This document shows, piece after piece, positions 1 to 8,329 of a stretch of 12,569 nt of DNA. The stretch is from NCBI GenBank assembly GCA_017998095.1, contig JAGODU010000114.1, positions 1 to 12,569 on the forward strand. The letters run 5' to 3'. This stretch comes from Prolixibacteraceae bacterium (GTDB lineage: Bacteria; Bacteroidota; Bacteroidia; Bacteroidales; Prolixibacteraceae). A model generated the notes under the pieces. That model saw only the letters and a list, made by a program, of their open reading frames with translations, made no database searches and was not told the DNA's origin. Both the position numbers and the translations under genes were made by a program. How positions within the stretch are numbered: the stretch's first letter is position 1; each line of letters begins with the position of its first letter.

Positions 1-4
1 GGAT

Positions 5-289
5 TTACTTAACAATTAGTTGGATTGTTTTCGTAATCCAGAAAATTGAGTAGAAAAGTGTAATTTTAAGATGTAAAACTTCGATGAAAACCTGCCACCC
101 CAGACACACTAATTGGAACACTACCTGAATTTCTACAAAACCATTATGGACTTTTACCTCTGGTTTAATATTTGAAATTGAGTAATAGTCTGAAATGGTT
201 TTAACAATTAATTTTTCATCAGATAATTTACCCTTTAGCTCAGGGAAAAGTTCAGTAAGAAAGTCCCCTATTGGGTGGATTATAATCAT
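5..289 (-). CDS. Hypothetical protein, 94 aa, C-terminal half doubtful
   Basis: I do not recognise this protein. It is the longest open frame downstream of brxA, starting at an ATG at 289 and ending with TAA at 5-7. Residues 1 to about 55 look like an ordinary soluble protein (for example GDFLTELFPELKGKLSDEKL and KPEVKVHNGFVEIQ). From about residue 56 the composition changes abruptly to a hydrophobic, aromatic-rich stretch (VFQLVCLGWQVFIEVLHLKI). Either that stretch is a membrane segment, or the ribosome is in the wrong frame here. I favour the second: another frame in the same stretch gives a more natural sequence ending at 66 (see the composite entry). No Shine-Dalgarno sequence precedes the ATG. 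The middle part, about 130 to 275, is probably truly coding; the annotated ends are uncertain. Confidence 0.35.
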   Translation of the reverse strand: MIIIHPIGDFLTELFPELKGKLSDEKLIVKTISDYYSISNIKPEVKVHNGFVEIQVVFQLVCLGWQVFIEVLHLKITLFYSIFWITKTIQLIVK

Positions 290-356
290 ATGTTTTCTTT
301 AATGAGTATTTGAAATTCCGTGTTTGTATTTTTAAAATTTTAACATCCTTCTCCAT
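66..356 (-). pseudogene. Composite small gene downstream of brxA split over three frames
   Basis: Three successive frames each carry protein-like sequence. The first runs from 356 to about 265 (start MEKDVKILKIQ). The second runs from about 265 to about 130 (DFLTELFPELKGKLSDEK through HNGFVEIQ). The third runs from about 130 to a TAA at 66-68 (GSVPISVSGVAGFHRSFTS). Removing one base from the AGGGGA run near 264-267 and adding one G at CAGGT near 126-130 joins them into one protein of about 96 residues. Both breaks fall at G-runs and have opposite sign. This fits either a decayed gene or indel errors in the read or assembly. The start, 2 bp after brxA, places it in the BREX operon. I cannot assign a function. 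The reconstruction is inference from frame quality only. Confidence 0.4.
252..356 (-). CDS. Short ORF, 34 aa, directly after brxA; probable N-terminus of a broken gene
   Basis: This frame starts with ATG at 356, only 2 bp after the brxA stop codon (TAA at 359-361). The brxF-brxC junction has the same spacing, so this looks like the true start of the next gene in the operon. It reads MEKDVKILKIQTRNFKYSLK and continues to a TGA at 252-254. The composition is charged and Lys/Tyr-rich, as in the other proteins here. It overlaps the start of the 94-aa frame out of phase by 38 bp. The overlap contains a run of four G (C on the plus strand, in tccccta near 264-267); losing one G would fuse the two frames. 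It resembles no family I recognise. It may be a genuine tiny protein, but an N-terminal fragment is more likely. Confidence 0.35.
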   Translation of the reverse strand: MEKDVKILKIQTRNFKYSLKKTYDYNPPNRGLSY

Positions 357-358
357 AA

Positions 359-1069
359 TTATTTTAATCCAATATACCCACCGCCTAACCTGCTCTCTGA
401 ATGCTTCAATATAGATAACTTATTTATATAAATCTCAGGCGAATAATACATGTACCACGGTCTTACCTGAAGGTCTTCCAATAAAATCGTTTTTGAACCG
501 GATAACTTGATATCAGTGTAAATAAGTATTTCAGAAATTAATGGATTACTAATGGCTTTCTTTTCTTCAATTTCATATATAGAAATTTTTACTCTTTTGA
601 TAGCACCCAACTCAATTATCATAGGGATTAAAGCATCTATGGCAATGTCAAGCGTTCTATTACTCCCGTACAAAGCACTTGTTTTTGAGTTTATCAATGC
701 ACGGTTGATTTGTGGCTGCACCTTAAATGCTGAACTAATTGAAATCAACATATCATAGGCAATTGGGTAAGTAAGTGCAACTAAACACAGTATCAGTGCT
801 TGCCTGTCAGAATATGATAGCAAATTATATGATTCTTTGTTAAATTTTGTATTAATAGTTTTCATAATTTCTGGACGAGAAAGAATTTGATATGCGTATT
901 GTGAAGCTTTATTAACCCGATTCTCACCTTTGGTATATTCACGAATATCTTTCTTTAACTCTTCTAATGATAGCTCACCTGAGTCCAGCAATCTGATAAT
1001 TCCATTATTAAGTACCTTAAATGGAACTCGCTGATTAATCCCAATATACTTTCCCTTATTTGTTATCAT
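359..1069 (-). CDS. brxA: BrxA-like protein (DUF1819-type) of type 3 BREX
   Basis: This 236-aa protein occupies the position of brxA, the last gene of the canonical type 3 BREX operon. BrxA of type 1 systems is a small, mostly helical DNA-binding protein of about 200 residues with a NusB-like fold; its exact role in exclusion is unclear. The sequence here is helical in its N-terminal two thirds. Residues 84-108 (LSYSDRQALILCLVALTYPI onward) resemble a conserved-looking segment of the family, followed by an N-R-T-L helix at about 137-155. There is no signal peptide or convincing membrane helix. The ATG overlaps the pglZ stop codon in an ATGA (1066-1069), so translation is probably coupled to pglZ. 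No Shine-Dalgarno sequence is seen. The assignment rests more on position and size than on diagnostic motifs, so it is moderately confident. Confidence 0.62.
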   Translation of the reverse strand: MITNKGKYIGINQRVPFKVLNNGIIRLLDSGELSLEELKKDIREYTKGENRVNKASQYAYQILSRPEIMKTINTKFNKESYNLLSYSDRQALILCLVALTYPIAYDMLISISSAFKVQPQINRALINSKTSALYGSNRTLDIAIDALIPMIIELGAIKRVKISIYEIEEKKAISNPLISEILIYTDIKLSGSKTILLEDLQVRPWYMYYSPEIYINKLSILKHSESRLGGGYIGLK

Positions 1070-2886
1070 ATTTCAATAAATGGTATTATTACTTCCCAGA
1101 AATGGCTTCCCCCATGAGTTACTAATCTTTTATTTTCTGGTTCGAATGCCGAATTATCCTTCAGATATACTGATAATCCATCAATACCAAGTGGCAGGTT
1201 ACTGTTTCGACTTAGAAAATCATTTTTTAATGTTTCATTTGAAAACCGGATGTGCCGTTTGCTCCTTGACAAAGCACCAAACTTTTCGTTCATTTTAAGG
1301 CTCTTAATTCCTTCTGCTTCTATATTACCATGGTCTGTGGTTAAAAACACCTTAAAACCCTCTTGTTTTAGCTTTACAACCATGTTTACAAGTAACCCTG
1401 AATCCATCCATTGCTTTGTGGAGAGATAAAGCTGCTCATCACCCATTAATGTACCATGCATAATATCATCCAAATCATTAATCACTATTCCAAGGATTGA
1501 TTTGCCCGTAACCTCAGATTCATCTGCTGGTGAATTAACACCCATCCTGTAATAACCAATTTCATGGTCTTTATATCCAAGCGATTTCCAATATGATTCA
1601 AAATCTCTTTGCTCTTTGGAATTGTTCTCATTTAAATCAGGCAATTCACCTTTGAATATTGCTTGCCGTGACCATGCTGTAATAGTAGGGATAAATGCAA
1701 ATGATGCTTTTTGTTCTATAACTTGGGATGATGATTGAAATGCTTCTGAAATCATTAACCATTGCCAATACGACAAACCATCAATAACAATTAAAGCTTT
1801 CCGTTTATTAGTTTGATATCGAATATATTCTAAGATTCTTGTAACTAAAAATGGATGTTTAATGCCGCTTCTTGTAGTTAGGGAATTATAGCTTAATTCT
1901 ACGAAAAGCTGAAATCTTTCATTAATCCTTATCTCAGTATTCTTAAACTGGTGAAGGAGTTCTTTATCTTCACAATCGAAGGTCATCAACTTGGCTCTCG
2001 ATATAACTTGTATTATTTCGAACCACTCTTGTGGCTTATCTTCAATGTTTGGTATTAAATTACTCAGGTATTCAACTATTGATTTAAGCTCATCACGTCT
2101 CGACTGATTGATGTCATAATAAACCCCGACTTTAACTGGCAAGGCATCATATTTATCCTTGGTAACCATCAATTGTTGAATCAACCCTTTTATAAATAAA
2201 TGTCCAATCGTTTTAGTGAGGTAAAACTCATTGAAATCAATTTCTTCTTCGTTTTCATTTACCCAATTCTGCCATTTTATTTTTACAAAATCAAGAATTG
2301 ATTTTTTTGACAACCCGGTTTCATAAAGTTCAGGGAAGAATGGTTCTGTTTGTTTCAACAAAAAATCAGTAATTGGTTTATTTACACTTTCTTTTTCAAG
2401 ATAAACAGTAATCAAAGCATTTAATAACCGTTCCTTGCTGTTGCCTGATTTTATAGCATCAAAGTCAAGATTATAAATATTCTCCAGAATGAATTTTATG
2501 GTATCATTATATCCGAGTGAATCATAAATCTTATATCCAGATAGTGTACTTAAAATTGAAAAACTCAGTCCCGACAGAGCATTGGAATCAAAAAGAGGGA
2601 AAAAGTCCCGGAAAGAGACTGTTATTGTTTTTACCTCACGTATAATATCTGGAAGGACTGGGAATGTACAATTGGTTATATATAATATTCTTCCATTTAA
2701 ATTATGATTCAATTCAAAACTAATCCGGAATTTATAAGCATCTTCAATAAAAATCAATTTGAACCCAACTTCCTGCGCTTCAGTTTGTACTTCAGAATGG
2801 AAGAATATACCATCCTTATCAAAAACGAGGATATGTTTTTGATAAGCCTGTAACGTTTTTCTTAATGTTTCAAGAAGATTACTCAT
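1066..2886 (-). CDS. pglZ: PglZ, BREX alkaline-phosphatase-superfamily protein
   Basis: PglZ is the signature protein of BREX/Pgl systems. It has an alkaline-phosphatase-like metal-binding fold and is essential for phage exclusion; its substrate is not firmly known. This 606-aa copy has the expected layout. An N-terminal and central helical region (about 1-350) precedes the C-terminal PglZ domain. That domain contains VIDGLSYW with D369 as a likely metal ligand, then PTITAWSRQAIFKG (400-413) matching the usual P-x-x-T-x-x-x-R pattern. TTDHGN follows (D518, H519), then THGGSHFWEVIIPF near the C-terminus (H591), the closing motif of the superfamily. These metal-site residues look intact, so the enzyme should be functional. 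The start overlaps the brxHII stop by 8 bp (ATGAGTAA), and the stop overlaps brxA by 4 bp. There is no Shine-Dalgarno sequence, so expression probably depends on coupling to brxHII. Confidence 0.93.
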   Translation of the reverse strand: MSNLLETLRKTLQAYQKHILVFDKDGIFFHSEVQTEAQEVGFKLIFIEDAYKFRISFELNHNLNGRILYITNCTFPVLPDIIREVKTITVSFRDFFPLFDSNALSGLSFSILSTLSGYKIYDSLGYNDTIKFILENIYNLDFDAIKSGNSKERLLNALITVYLEKESVNKPITDFLLKQTEPFFPELYETGLSKKSILDFVKIKWQNWVNENEEEIDFNEFYLTKTIGHLFIKGLIQQLMVTKDKYDALPVKVGVYYDINQSRRDELKSIVEYLSNLIPNIEDKPQEWFEIIQVISRAKLMTFDCEDKELLHQFKNTEIRINERFQLFVELSYNSLTTRSGIKHPFLVTRILEYIRYQTNKRKALIVIDGLSYWQWLMISEAFQSSSQVIEQKASFAFIPTITAWSRQAIFKGELPDLNENNSKEQRDFESYWKSLGYKDHEIGYYRMGVNSPADESEVTGKSILGIVINDLDDIMHGTLMGDEQLYLSTKQWMDSGLLVNMVVKLKQEGFKVFLTTDHGNIEAEGIKSLKMNEKFGALSRSKRHIRFSNETLKNDFLSRNSNLPLGIDGLSVYLKDNSAFEPENKRLVTHGGSHFWEVIIPFIEI

Positions 2887-5680
2887 CAGCGAACTTTAAA
2901 ATCAAAAAACATTTGAGGTCAGGAATTATCTCCTTTTGCAGTTCATGGCTTACTATCCATTTGTATTTTTCTTTTTCCAGTTTTTGAATTCTTGACTGTT
3001 TTATGTTTTCTATACCAATTTTATTTAACTGTTTTAACTGAAAATCAAATGCTTTTTCTTTGTTCTGTTGTATGCGATTAGTATTTGTTATAAGAAGTGT
3101 TTCAAGTTCATAATACTTTTCATTGAGTATCCCCTCAACAATTTCAACTTGTTTATCAAATATCGGTTTAACTTCTGGGGGAAGAAGTAGTTCTTTTACA
3201 GTAAGATTATTGCTGTCTGTCGAAATTTTTTGCCAAACATCGTCAGCGAATGCCGGGAAATAATCTCCCTGAGATGAAACAAAAATTGGAGCGACAAATT
3301 GCTGTTCCTCGTACCTGTTCTTTACTATAAGCTGCCATAATGACCAAACTCCATTGACATTCGGCATAGACTCAATCTTTACAACAGGGATTGGCTGATT
3401 TTCATCAACAGGCACTGCCTCAGATAATATGGTTTGAATTATTTCATGCTGCAAACTTATTGGTTCAGGTATTGGATTATTAATGCTTTCCTTTATATTA
3501 AAAGTGTAAATCTGTTCTTTAAAACCGGGGAAGGTGAACCTTATCCCATCCAAAAGGTTATTATAAGTAATTCCTTTCGATTTTAAATGGCTTGTTACCA
3601 TTATTTCAAGCCAAGTTGGAAGAGGACTGTATTTTACACCATCTGTTTTATCCGTTGTTATACTTTTTGAATCCAATGTTGGGAGAGCACCTTCGGTACT
3701 CTTGTAATCCTTTAGTTTATTTCTAATCTCATTTAACCAATTTTGGCTCTCTTTCTCAAATTTTTCTGGAGATAACAGAGATGTCAAGTATAGTTTGTTG
3801 ATACTATCTCTTTCCATAGTGCTATCGAGAACATCTGAGGTTTTATCAATACCCAACTCCTTCATTATCTGATTAAGCTTTGTTTCAACCACTTCATAAA
3901 CTCTTTTATCGATTGAGTTATCAAGTAATAGGTTCAATGCAAGAACTTTCTTAGTCTGCCCTATCCTGTCGACTCTGCCTATGCGTTGTTCCACAATCAT
4001 TGGATTCCAAGGCATGTCATAATTAATTACTATATAAGCAAATTGCATGTTCAGTGATTCCCCGGCTGCATCAGTCGAAACCAGAACTTGTGTATTACCT
4101 TTAAAGTTCCTTAATGCATTTACCCGTTCTTCAAATTCCATTGAACCATTAATATGCTCACAGACATATCCACCTTTTTCTTCAAGAACCTTTTTCAGCA
4201 TGAATTGAGTGGCAGTAAATTCAGTGAATATTAAAAATTTGAGTTCAGGATTATCTTCTTTCTTTTTTAGTTCAGTTAACTTGTCGAGTAGGTAATCAAC
4301 CTTAGCATCGCTTTCCGTATTCAAGCAATCTTTAGCACTTTTTATCAGACCTTTTAAAGTTACGAGTTCAGTTTCATAGTTAGCTTTGGTCTCTTCAACA
4401 ATGGTTAATACTTTTGCTTCAAAGTCAAGTTCGAATTGACCATCATATCCAATTTCATTGAAATTTGCGATGATGTTTTCTTTATTAACCTCTCCTTTCT
4501 CACTGGCAAGCCTTGCTGCTCTCTTTTCCATTGCATTCAGAATGGCATTTGTTGAACTGCTCATCATTCTCTGGAAGAGCAGCATCACAAAACCATAAGA
4601 AGTATTTTTTGTTTGCTGTGCGAGGTTGAATCCATTAATTACATATTCAGTCACTGAATCATACAGATTCTTCTGTTTTTTATGTCTTTGTGGATGATAA
4701 GTTACTTCAACGGTTGCTGTGTTACGTTTACTAAATAATTGCTTTCCATTGTAATCGATTGCCTGACGCTTTTCAGTCCGCACCACATAAGGTTCAAGTT
4801 CTGTAATTGGTGGCATGCCCTCTCCAGCAAAAGCATCCGAATCGAGCAGTTGAAGAATTCTTCTGAAATGGTCTGATTTTCCACGGTGGGGAGTTGCTGA
4901 TAAGAGCAAAACATTTGGTATTGCATTGCATAGAATATCTGCCATTTGATGACGACCAACAGTAAGTGTACTGCCACCTACCTTATGGCACTCATCAATA
5001 ATCAACAAATCAAAGTCAGCATCCAATACACTTTGAATACGGTACTTGTTATACTCTTCCACCTTCTCTTTTGTCCATCCCTGTCTTGATTCAATAGGTT
5101 TAAGTGCATCCATTGATACAATCAACTGGTTGTGTTGCGACCAGATATTAATTTCATTGTCAGCATCCAAAAGTGTGAAAGTTCGTGTAAGTGTATTAAT
5201 TAACTCGCTATCGTATATGTGGAAAGTCTCATTGAAATGCTTTTTCATTTCTTGTTTCCACTGTAGCATGGCTGATTTTGGTACAACAACAAGGGTGCGT
5301 CCTACTATTCCACGAAGTTTAAGCTCTTTCAGAACCAAACCTGCTTCGATGGTTTTACCCATCCCAACTTCATCAGCTATGAGAAAGCGCATAAACTGTC
5401 CGGACATAATTTTCTCAAGTGCAAGAATCTGGTGTGGAAGTGGAATTACATTACTTTCAAATGGTGAAAGCATTTTTTGCTTGTTAACCTCACTTTTTAT
5501 CCGGATTGCAACGGCACGAAAAGTTATTTCCGAACCTGAAAGCTGACCATTGTGTTGACTTAATTCTGCTTCCGGAACATCCAATATCTCTCCGGTACTC
5601 AAGATTCTTATTTGAGCTATAGACTTCCCAAAGATTTTCTTTTTGGTGAGGATTTCAATATGTTTACCTTGGTAAAGCAT
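2879..5680 (-). CDS. brxHII: BrxHII, SNF2/DEAD-like superfamily 2 helicase of type 3 BREX
   Basis: This 933-aa protein is an SF2 ATPase of the SNF2/RapA type, the helicase component of type 3 BREX. It presumably translocates on or remodels DNA. Visible motifs are Walker A IADEVGMGKT (101-110), Ib-like VVVPKSAMLQW (about 131-141), DECH Walker B (229-232), motif III LLLSATPHRGK (258-268), FLIFTEFTATQ (482-492), VSTDAAGESLNMQ (534-546) and motif VI RIGRVDRIGQ (566-575). Both RecA-like lobes therefore look complete and active. A further 330 residues or so follow the helicase core. They include an aromatic-rich block at 775-820 and a Lys/Glu/Gln-rich probable coiled coil at about 857-906; this part may mediate partner binding. 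The ATG overlaps the pglXI stop by 1 bp (TAATG). A weak purine stretch (AAAGATAGGG) lies just upstream. The stop lies inside the pglZ start region. Confidence 0.92.
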   Translation of the reverse strand: MLYQGKHIEILTKKKIFGKSIAQIRILSTGEILDVPEAELSQHNGQLSGSEITFRAVAIRIKSEVNKQKMLSPFESNVIPLPHQILALEKIMSGQFMRFLIADEVGMGKTIEAGLVLKELKLRGIVGRTLVVVPKSAMLQWKQEMKKHFNETFHIYDSELINTLTRTFTLLDADNEINIWSQHNQLIVSMDALKPIESRQGWTKEKVEEYNKYRIQSVLDADFDLLIIDECHKVGGSTLTVGRHQMADILCNAIPNVLLLSATPHRGKSDHFRRILQLLDSDAFAGEGMPPITELEPYVVRTEKRQAIDYNGKQLFSKRNTATVEVTYHPQRHKKQKNLYDSVTEYVINGFNLAQQTKNTSYGFVMLLFQRMMSSSTNAILNAMEKRAARLASEKGEVNKENIIANFNEIGYDGQFELDFEAKVLTIVEETKANYETELVTLKGLIKSAKDCLNTESDAKVDYLLDKLTELKKKEDNPELKFLIFTEFTATQFMLKKVLEEKGGYVCEHINGSMEFEERVNALRNFKGNTQVLVSTDAAGESLNMQFAYIVINYDMPWNPMIVEQRIGRVDRIGQTKKVLALNLLLDNSIDKRVYEVVETKLNQIMKELGIDKTSDVLDSTMERDSINKLYLTSLLSPEKFEKESQNWLNEIRNKLKDYKSTEGALPTLDSKSITTDKTDGVKYSPLPTWLEIMVTSHLKSKGITYNNLLDGIRFTFPGFKEQIYTFNIKESINNPIPEPISLQHEIIQTILSEAVPVDENQPIPVVKIESMPNVNGVWSLWQLIVKNRYEEQQFVAPIFVSSQGDYFPAFADDVWQKISTDSNNLTVKELLLPPEVKPIFDKQVEIVEGILNEKYYELETLLITNTNRIQQNKEKAFDFQLKQLNKIGIENIKQSRIQKLEKEKYKWIVSHELQKEIIPDLKCFLILKFADE

Positions 5681-8325
5681 TATACCCTATCTTTTGCAAT
5701 ATCATAATACATCAATAATTGTTCGTCTTCCAGTAAGATGTTTGGTGGAATCATATCACTAAGAACTACGATTGATTTAAAATCTTTTTTTTCCCAGCAG
5801 TTTTTGAAACCAATCCTTAATGCTTCCACCCTAACTTCCTTCAGTTTCTTAGCTTTTGGTTTATTGATGATTGTCAAATACTCGTTAAATTCTTTCATTA
5901 ACACTTTTGAACGCAATGCTTCCCTATCTTTAGCTTCATTTGGATTAGGTGTACGCCATCTGTTATCAGATTCCTGAATAAAATTCTCATGAAGTATCTC
6001 CTGCAACTCAGGTAGCGTATCACCTTTGCGAATAGATTGAGTTGCGATACGGAAATCAGGCATTATATCCTGATATTTTTGTGGTTTTTCACGTAACCTA
6101 TTTTTCAACCATTCAACAGCATCTGATTCATTTGCCACTATAAATGACAATTGTACAAATTGGGGAACTTTGGCTTTCTTTTCATCATATTCTGCAGCTT
6201 GCTCATTAGTAAAATACATATCATCACGTTCAATAAATCGTTGCTTTAGTCCTTCTTGAAAATCTCTTGCATCAATAGGTATTGGTAAACCATTCATCAA
6301 ATAATAAGTAATGAGTCTATCGTATAATATTTTTGAACTTCTCTCAATGATAGAAGCTGTACTATCTTCGCGAATTAAATGAATAGGAAGGTGTTGTAAG
6401 TGCTCCTGAATAAAATCCCAAACAATTATATCACTCTGGTCAGTAATGAATTTTTTCTTAAATTCCATAGTTGGTTTATAACAACTTATTGCAAGGTCTT
6501 GTCGGACAGCAATAGCAGTTGTAATTGACCTCATTCCACCTTGTTTTTTGTCCAGTGCGGAAACATTAGCAATTATAAATCCAGCTCTTTGTAATGCAGT
6601 TTGGATTCCATTCCATACTGCAGCACTTGTATTACTAAACTCAACTGTCATCCATTTCCCAGCTTTTAACACTCGGTTATATTCTTTAAAACACTCCGTC
6701 ATTAACTCTTGGTATTCCAGCAATGACTTACATTGGGTTTTATTTTCAATAGCTTCCTTTTTATTATTTGTTATTACTTTCAGCCATGCTTCTGGTATAA
6801 AATTAAGTTCAGAGTACATTATATTAGAACCAAATGGAGGGTCAGTAAATATATAATCTATCGAATTATCATTCAACAAAATATTATTTGCTGAACCAAC
6901 AAACTGAAGATTTGTATATTGCTTGGACAAAAGTGGAATAGCTCTTTTCAAACTATCAACTTTGTCGGAAATTTGTTCTAATACGGAAGTCTCTACCTGC
7001 ATGGATGGGATATATAATGTACCAGCGAGTCCTCCCGCATTCCACCCTCCACCACCATAAAAAAAGTTTTTTATATGAATCCTATTTAAAGTAGTTGACC
7101 TTTTTATTAATCCGGTCAGGATGAAGCGCAATTTAAGGGATATTGGAGAATTTAAAATGTGCTTATTTAGTATTGATAATGCTATTAGATTACGTTTCGT
7201 AAAAAAATGATGAACATGTGTTACCCCAAGATGGATTCCCCTTCGCCATGTGTCTCCCCACTCACCTCCGATACCCATTATCAAGTAATTCGGAGTCCAA
7301 TCTTGAAAAGCAGTTTTACTTATTTTCTCAATTAAATCAAAGTCAAATTTTTCGGGAGTTTTCTGATACCTCTTTCCATTATAGGTATATACTATTAAAA
7401 CCGACTTAGTTTTAGGAATTTGGGTTGTCTTGCCGAGGAGGTTATCAAAAACTGTTTCTATACTCTTTGAAGATTTTTCTTTAGTATTAATACTATTACA
7501 ATGAGGACATTTAAATTCATCAAGAACTTTTTTCTGATTAAAATCCATTGCTACATCCCAGAAAACAAATTCTTTATTACAGTTTGTGCATATGTATAAT
7601 TCACTAAATACCATATAGTTTATTAAACCAATTCCCCCATTCGTGTGCTTAGTCTCATATAACCAGTGACATTCGTTGTACACATTCTCAATTAATTTCT
7701 GTGCTTCTCTATCGAACAAGTCATAATCAATTGGGGAATTGTAGTTATAACTAATGAGGGATGCAAATGGAGATAAGTCTCCGCATATCACTTTTCTTCT
7801 ACCCCAATTCGGTAATCGTCCAAATAACTCTTTCCATTCTTGTTCTATTTTATACTTTGTCACCGAATCCGGATTTTCGCATATCTGACCAGCCACTCCT
7901 GTCATCCCCGTTCCTGCAAAAGCATCAAGAACAGTATCCCCCGGTTGAGTATAATGTAAAAGATACCTCATTATAGCTGGGTGAGGAACTTTTGTATGAT
8001 AGGTATGAGCCGTATATATTGGATTATTTTTCCCTTCACTTACATCGCTTGAATAAGGCTCATAAATGTTGAAGTCATTTTTCCTGCCAATAGTATTTCT
8101 TTTTGCATTCTCCCATTCATCGATAAAATTATTAAGCCATGGATTTGGACAAGCAGTATAGTAAGGAGGGTCACTTAAAGCAATAATATCATCATCTTCA
8201 CCAATAGGAAAACCATCAATCTTTTTTAATTCTGGCAGAAATTTTCGAAGTTCATTACGAAAATATTCCCTCCTCTCATCTTCAGAGGCAAATATTTTTC
8301 CAAGGCATTTTATTTGTTCAGCCAT
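5680..8325 (-). CDS. pglXI: PglXI, BREX type 3 DNA adenine methyltransferase
   Basis: This 881-aa protein is a SAM-dependent DNA methyltransferase, most likely N6-adenine-specific. In BREX it modifies host DNA so that self can be told from phage DNA. An early SDPPYYTACPNPW motif lies at 51-63 (motif IV-like, DPPY). The SAM-binding motif I is DTVLDAFAGTGMTGVAG (130-146). A zinc-ribbon-like pair, C-x2-C at 246/249 and C-x2-C at 273/276, follows. A glycine-rich FYGGGGWNAGG (422-432) comes next, then a second DPP motif, TDPPFGSN (494-501). After that, AGKWMTVEF (555-563) and a C-terminal helical region continue to 881. The length and layout fit the type 3 PglX group rather than the larger type 1 PglX (about 1200 aa). 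The start lies 4 bp after the brxC stop with no Shine-Dalgarno sequence; the stop is shared with the brxHII start. The methylated site cannot be read from sequence. Confidence 0.9.
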   Translation of the reverse strand: MAEQIKCLGKIFASEDERREYFRNELRKFLPELKKIDGFPIGEDDDIIALSDPPYYTACPNPWLNNFIDEWENAKRNTIGRKNDFNIYEPYSSDVSEGKNNPIYTAHTYHTKVPHPAIMRYLLHYTQPGDTVLDAFAGTGMTGVAGQICENPDSVTKYKIEQEWKELFGRLPNWGRRKVICGDLSPFASLISYNYNSPIDYDLFDREAQKLIENVYNECHWLYETKHTNGGIGLINYMVFSELYICTNCNKEFVFWDVAMDFNQKKVLDEFKCPHCNSINTKEKSSKSIETVFDNLLGKTTQIPKTKSVLIVYTYNGKRYQKTPEKFDFDLIEKISKTAFQDWTPNYLIMGIGGEWGDTWRRGIHLGVTHVHHFFTKRNLIALSILNKHILNSPISLKLRFILTGLIKRSTTLNRIHIKNFFYGGGGWNAGGLAGTLYIPSMQVETSVLEQISDKVDSLKRAIPLLSKQYTNLQFVGSANNILLNDNSIDYIFTDPPFGSNIMYSELNFIPEAWLKVITNNKKEAIENKTQCKSLLEYQELMTECFKEYNRVLKAGKWMTVEFSNTSAAVWNGIQTALQRAGFIIANVSALDKKQGGMRSITTAIAVRQDLAISCYKPTMEFKKKFITDQSDIIVWDFIQEHLQHLPIHLIREDSTASIIERSSKILYDRLITYYLMNGLPIPIDARDFQEGLKQRFIERDDMYFTNEQAAEYDEKKAKVPQFVQLSFIVANESDAVEWLKNRLREKPQKYQDIMPDFRIATQSIRKGDTLPELQEILHENFIQESDNRWRTPNPNEAKDREALRSKVLMKEFNEYLTIINKPKAKKLKEVRVEALRIGFKNCWEKKDFKSIVVLSDMIPPNILLEDEQLLMYYDIAKDRV

Positions 8326-8329
8326 AGTG

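Noticed and set aside
290..358. Possible terminator or promoter between brxA and the 94-aa frame.
   Set aside because: There is no stable inverted repeat followed by a T-run, and the stretch reads as coding from the ATG at 356.
4702..4977. Alternative minus-strand frame of 91 aa inside brxHII.
   Set aside because: It overlaps the SATPHRGK region of the helicase in a different frame and has no support as a separate gene.
5046..5546. Plus-strand open frame of 166 aa opposite brxHII.
   Set aside because: It lies entirely antisense to conserved helicase motifs and shows no domain pattern; its Ser/Leu-rich composition is typical of an antisense shadow. The same holds for all other plus-strand frames.
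5785..5792. Run of eight A (coding strand) within pglXI, and a similar run of eight in brxC at 11214-11221, as possible phase-variation tracts.
   Set aside because: Runs of this length are common in AT-rich Lys-codon stretches. Both reading frames are intact, and phase-variable tracts are usually longer or G/C.
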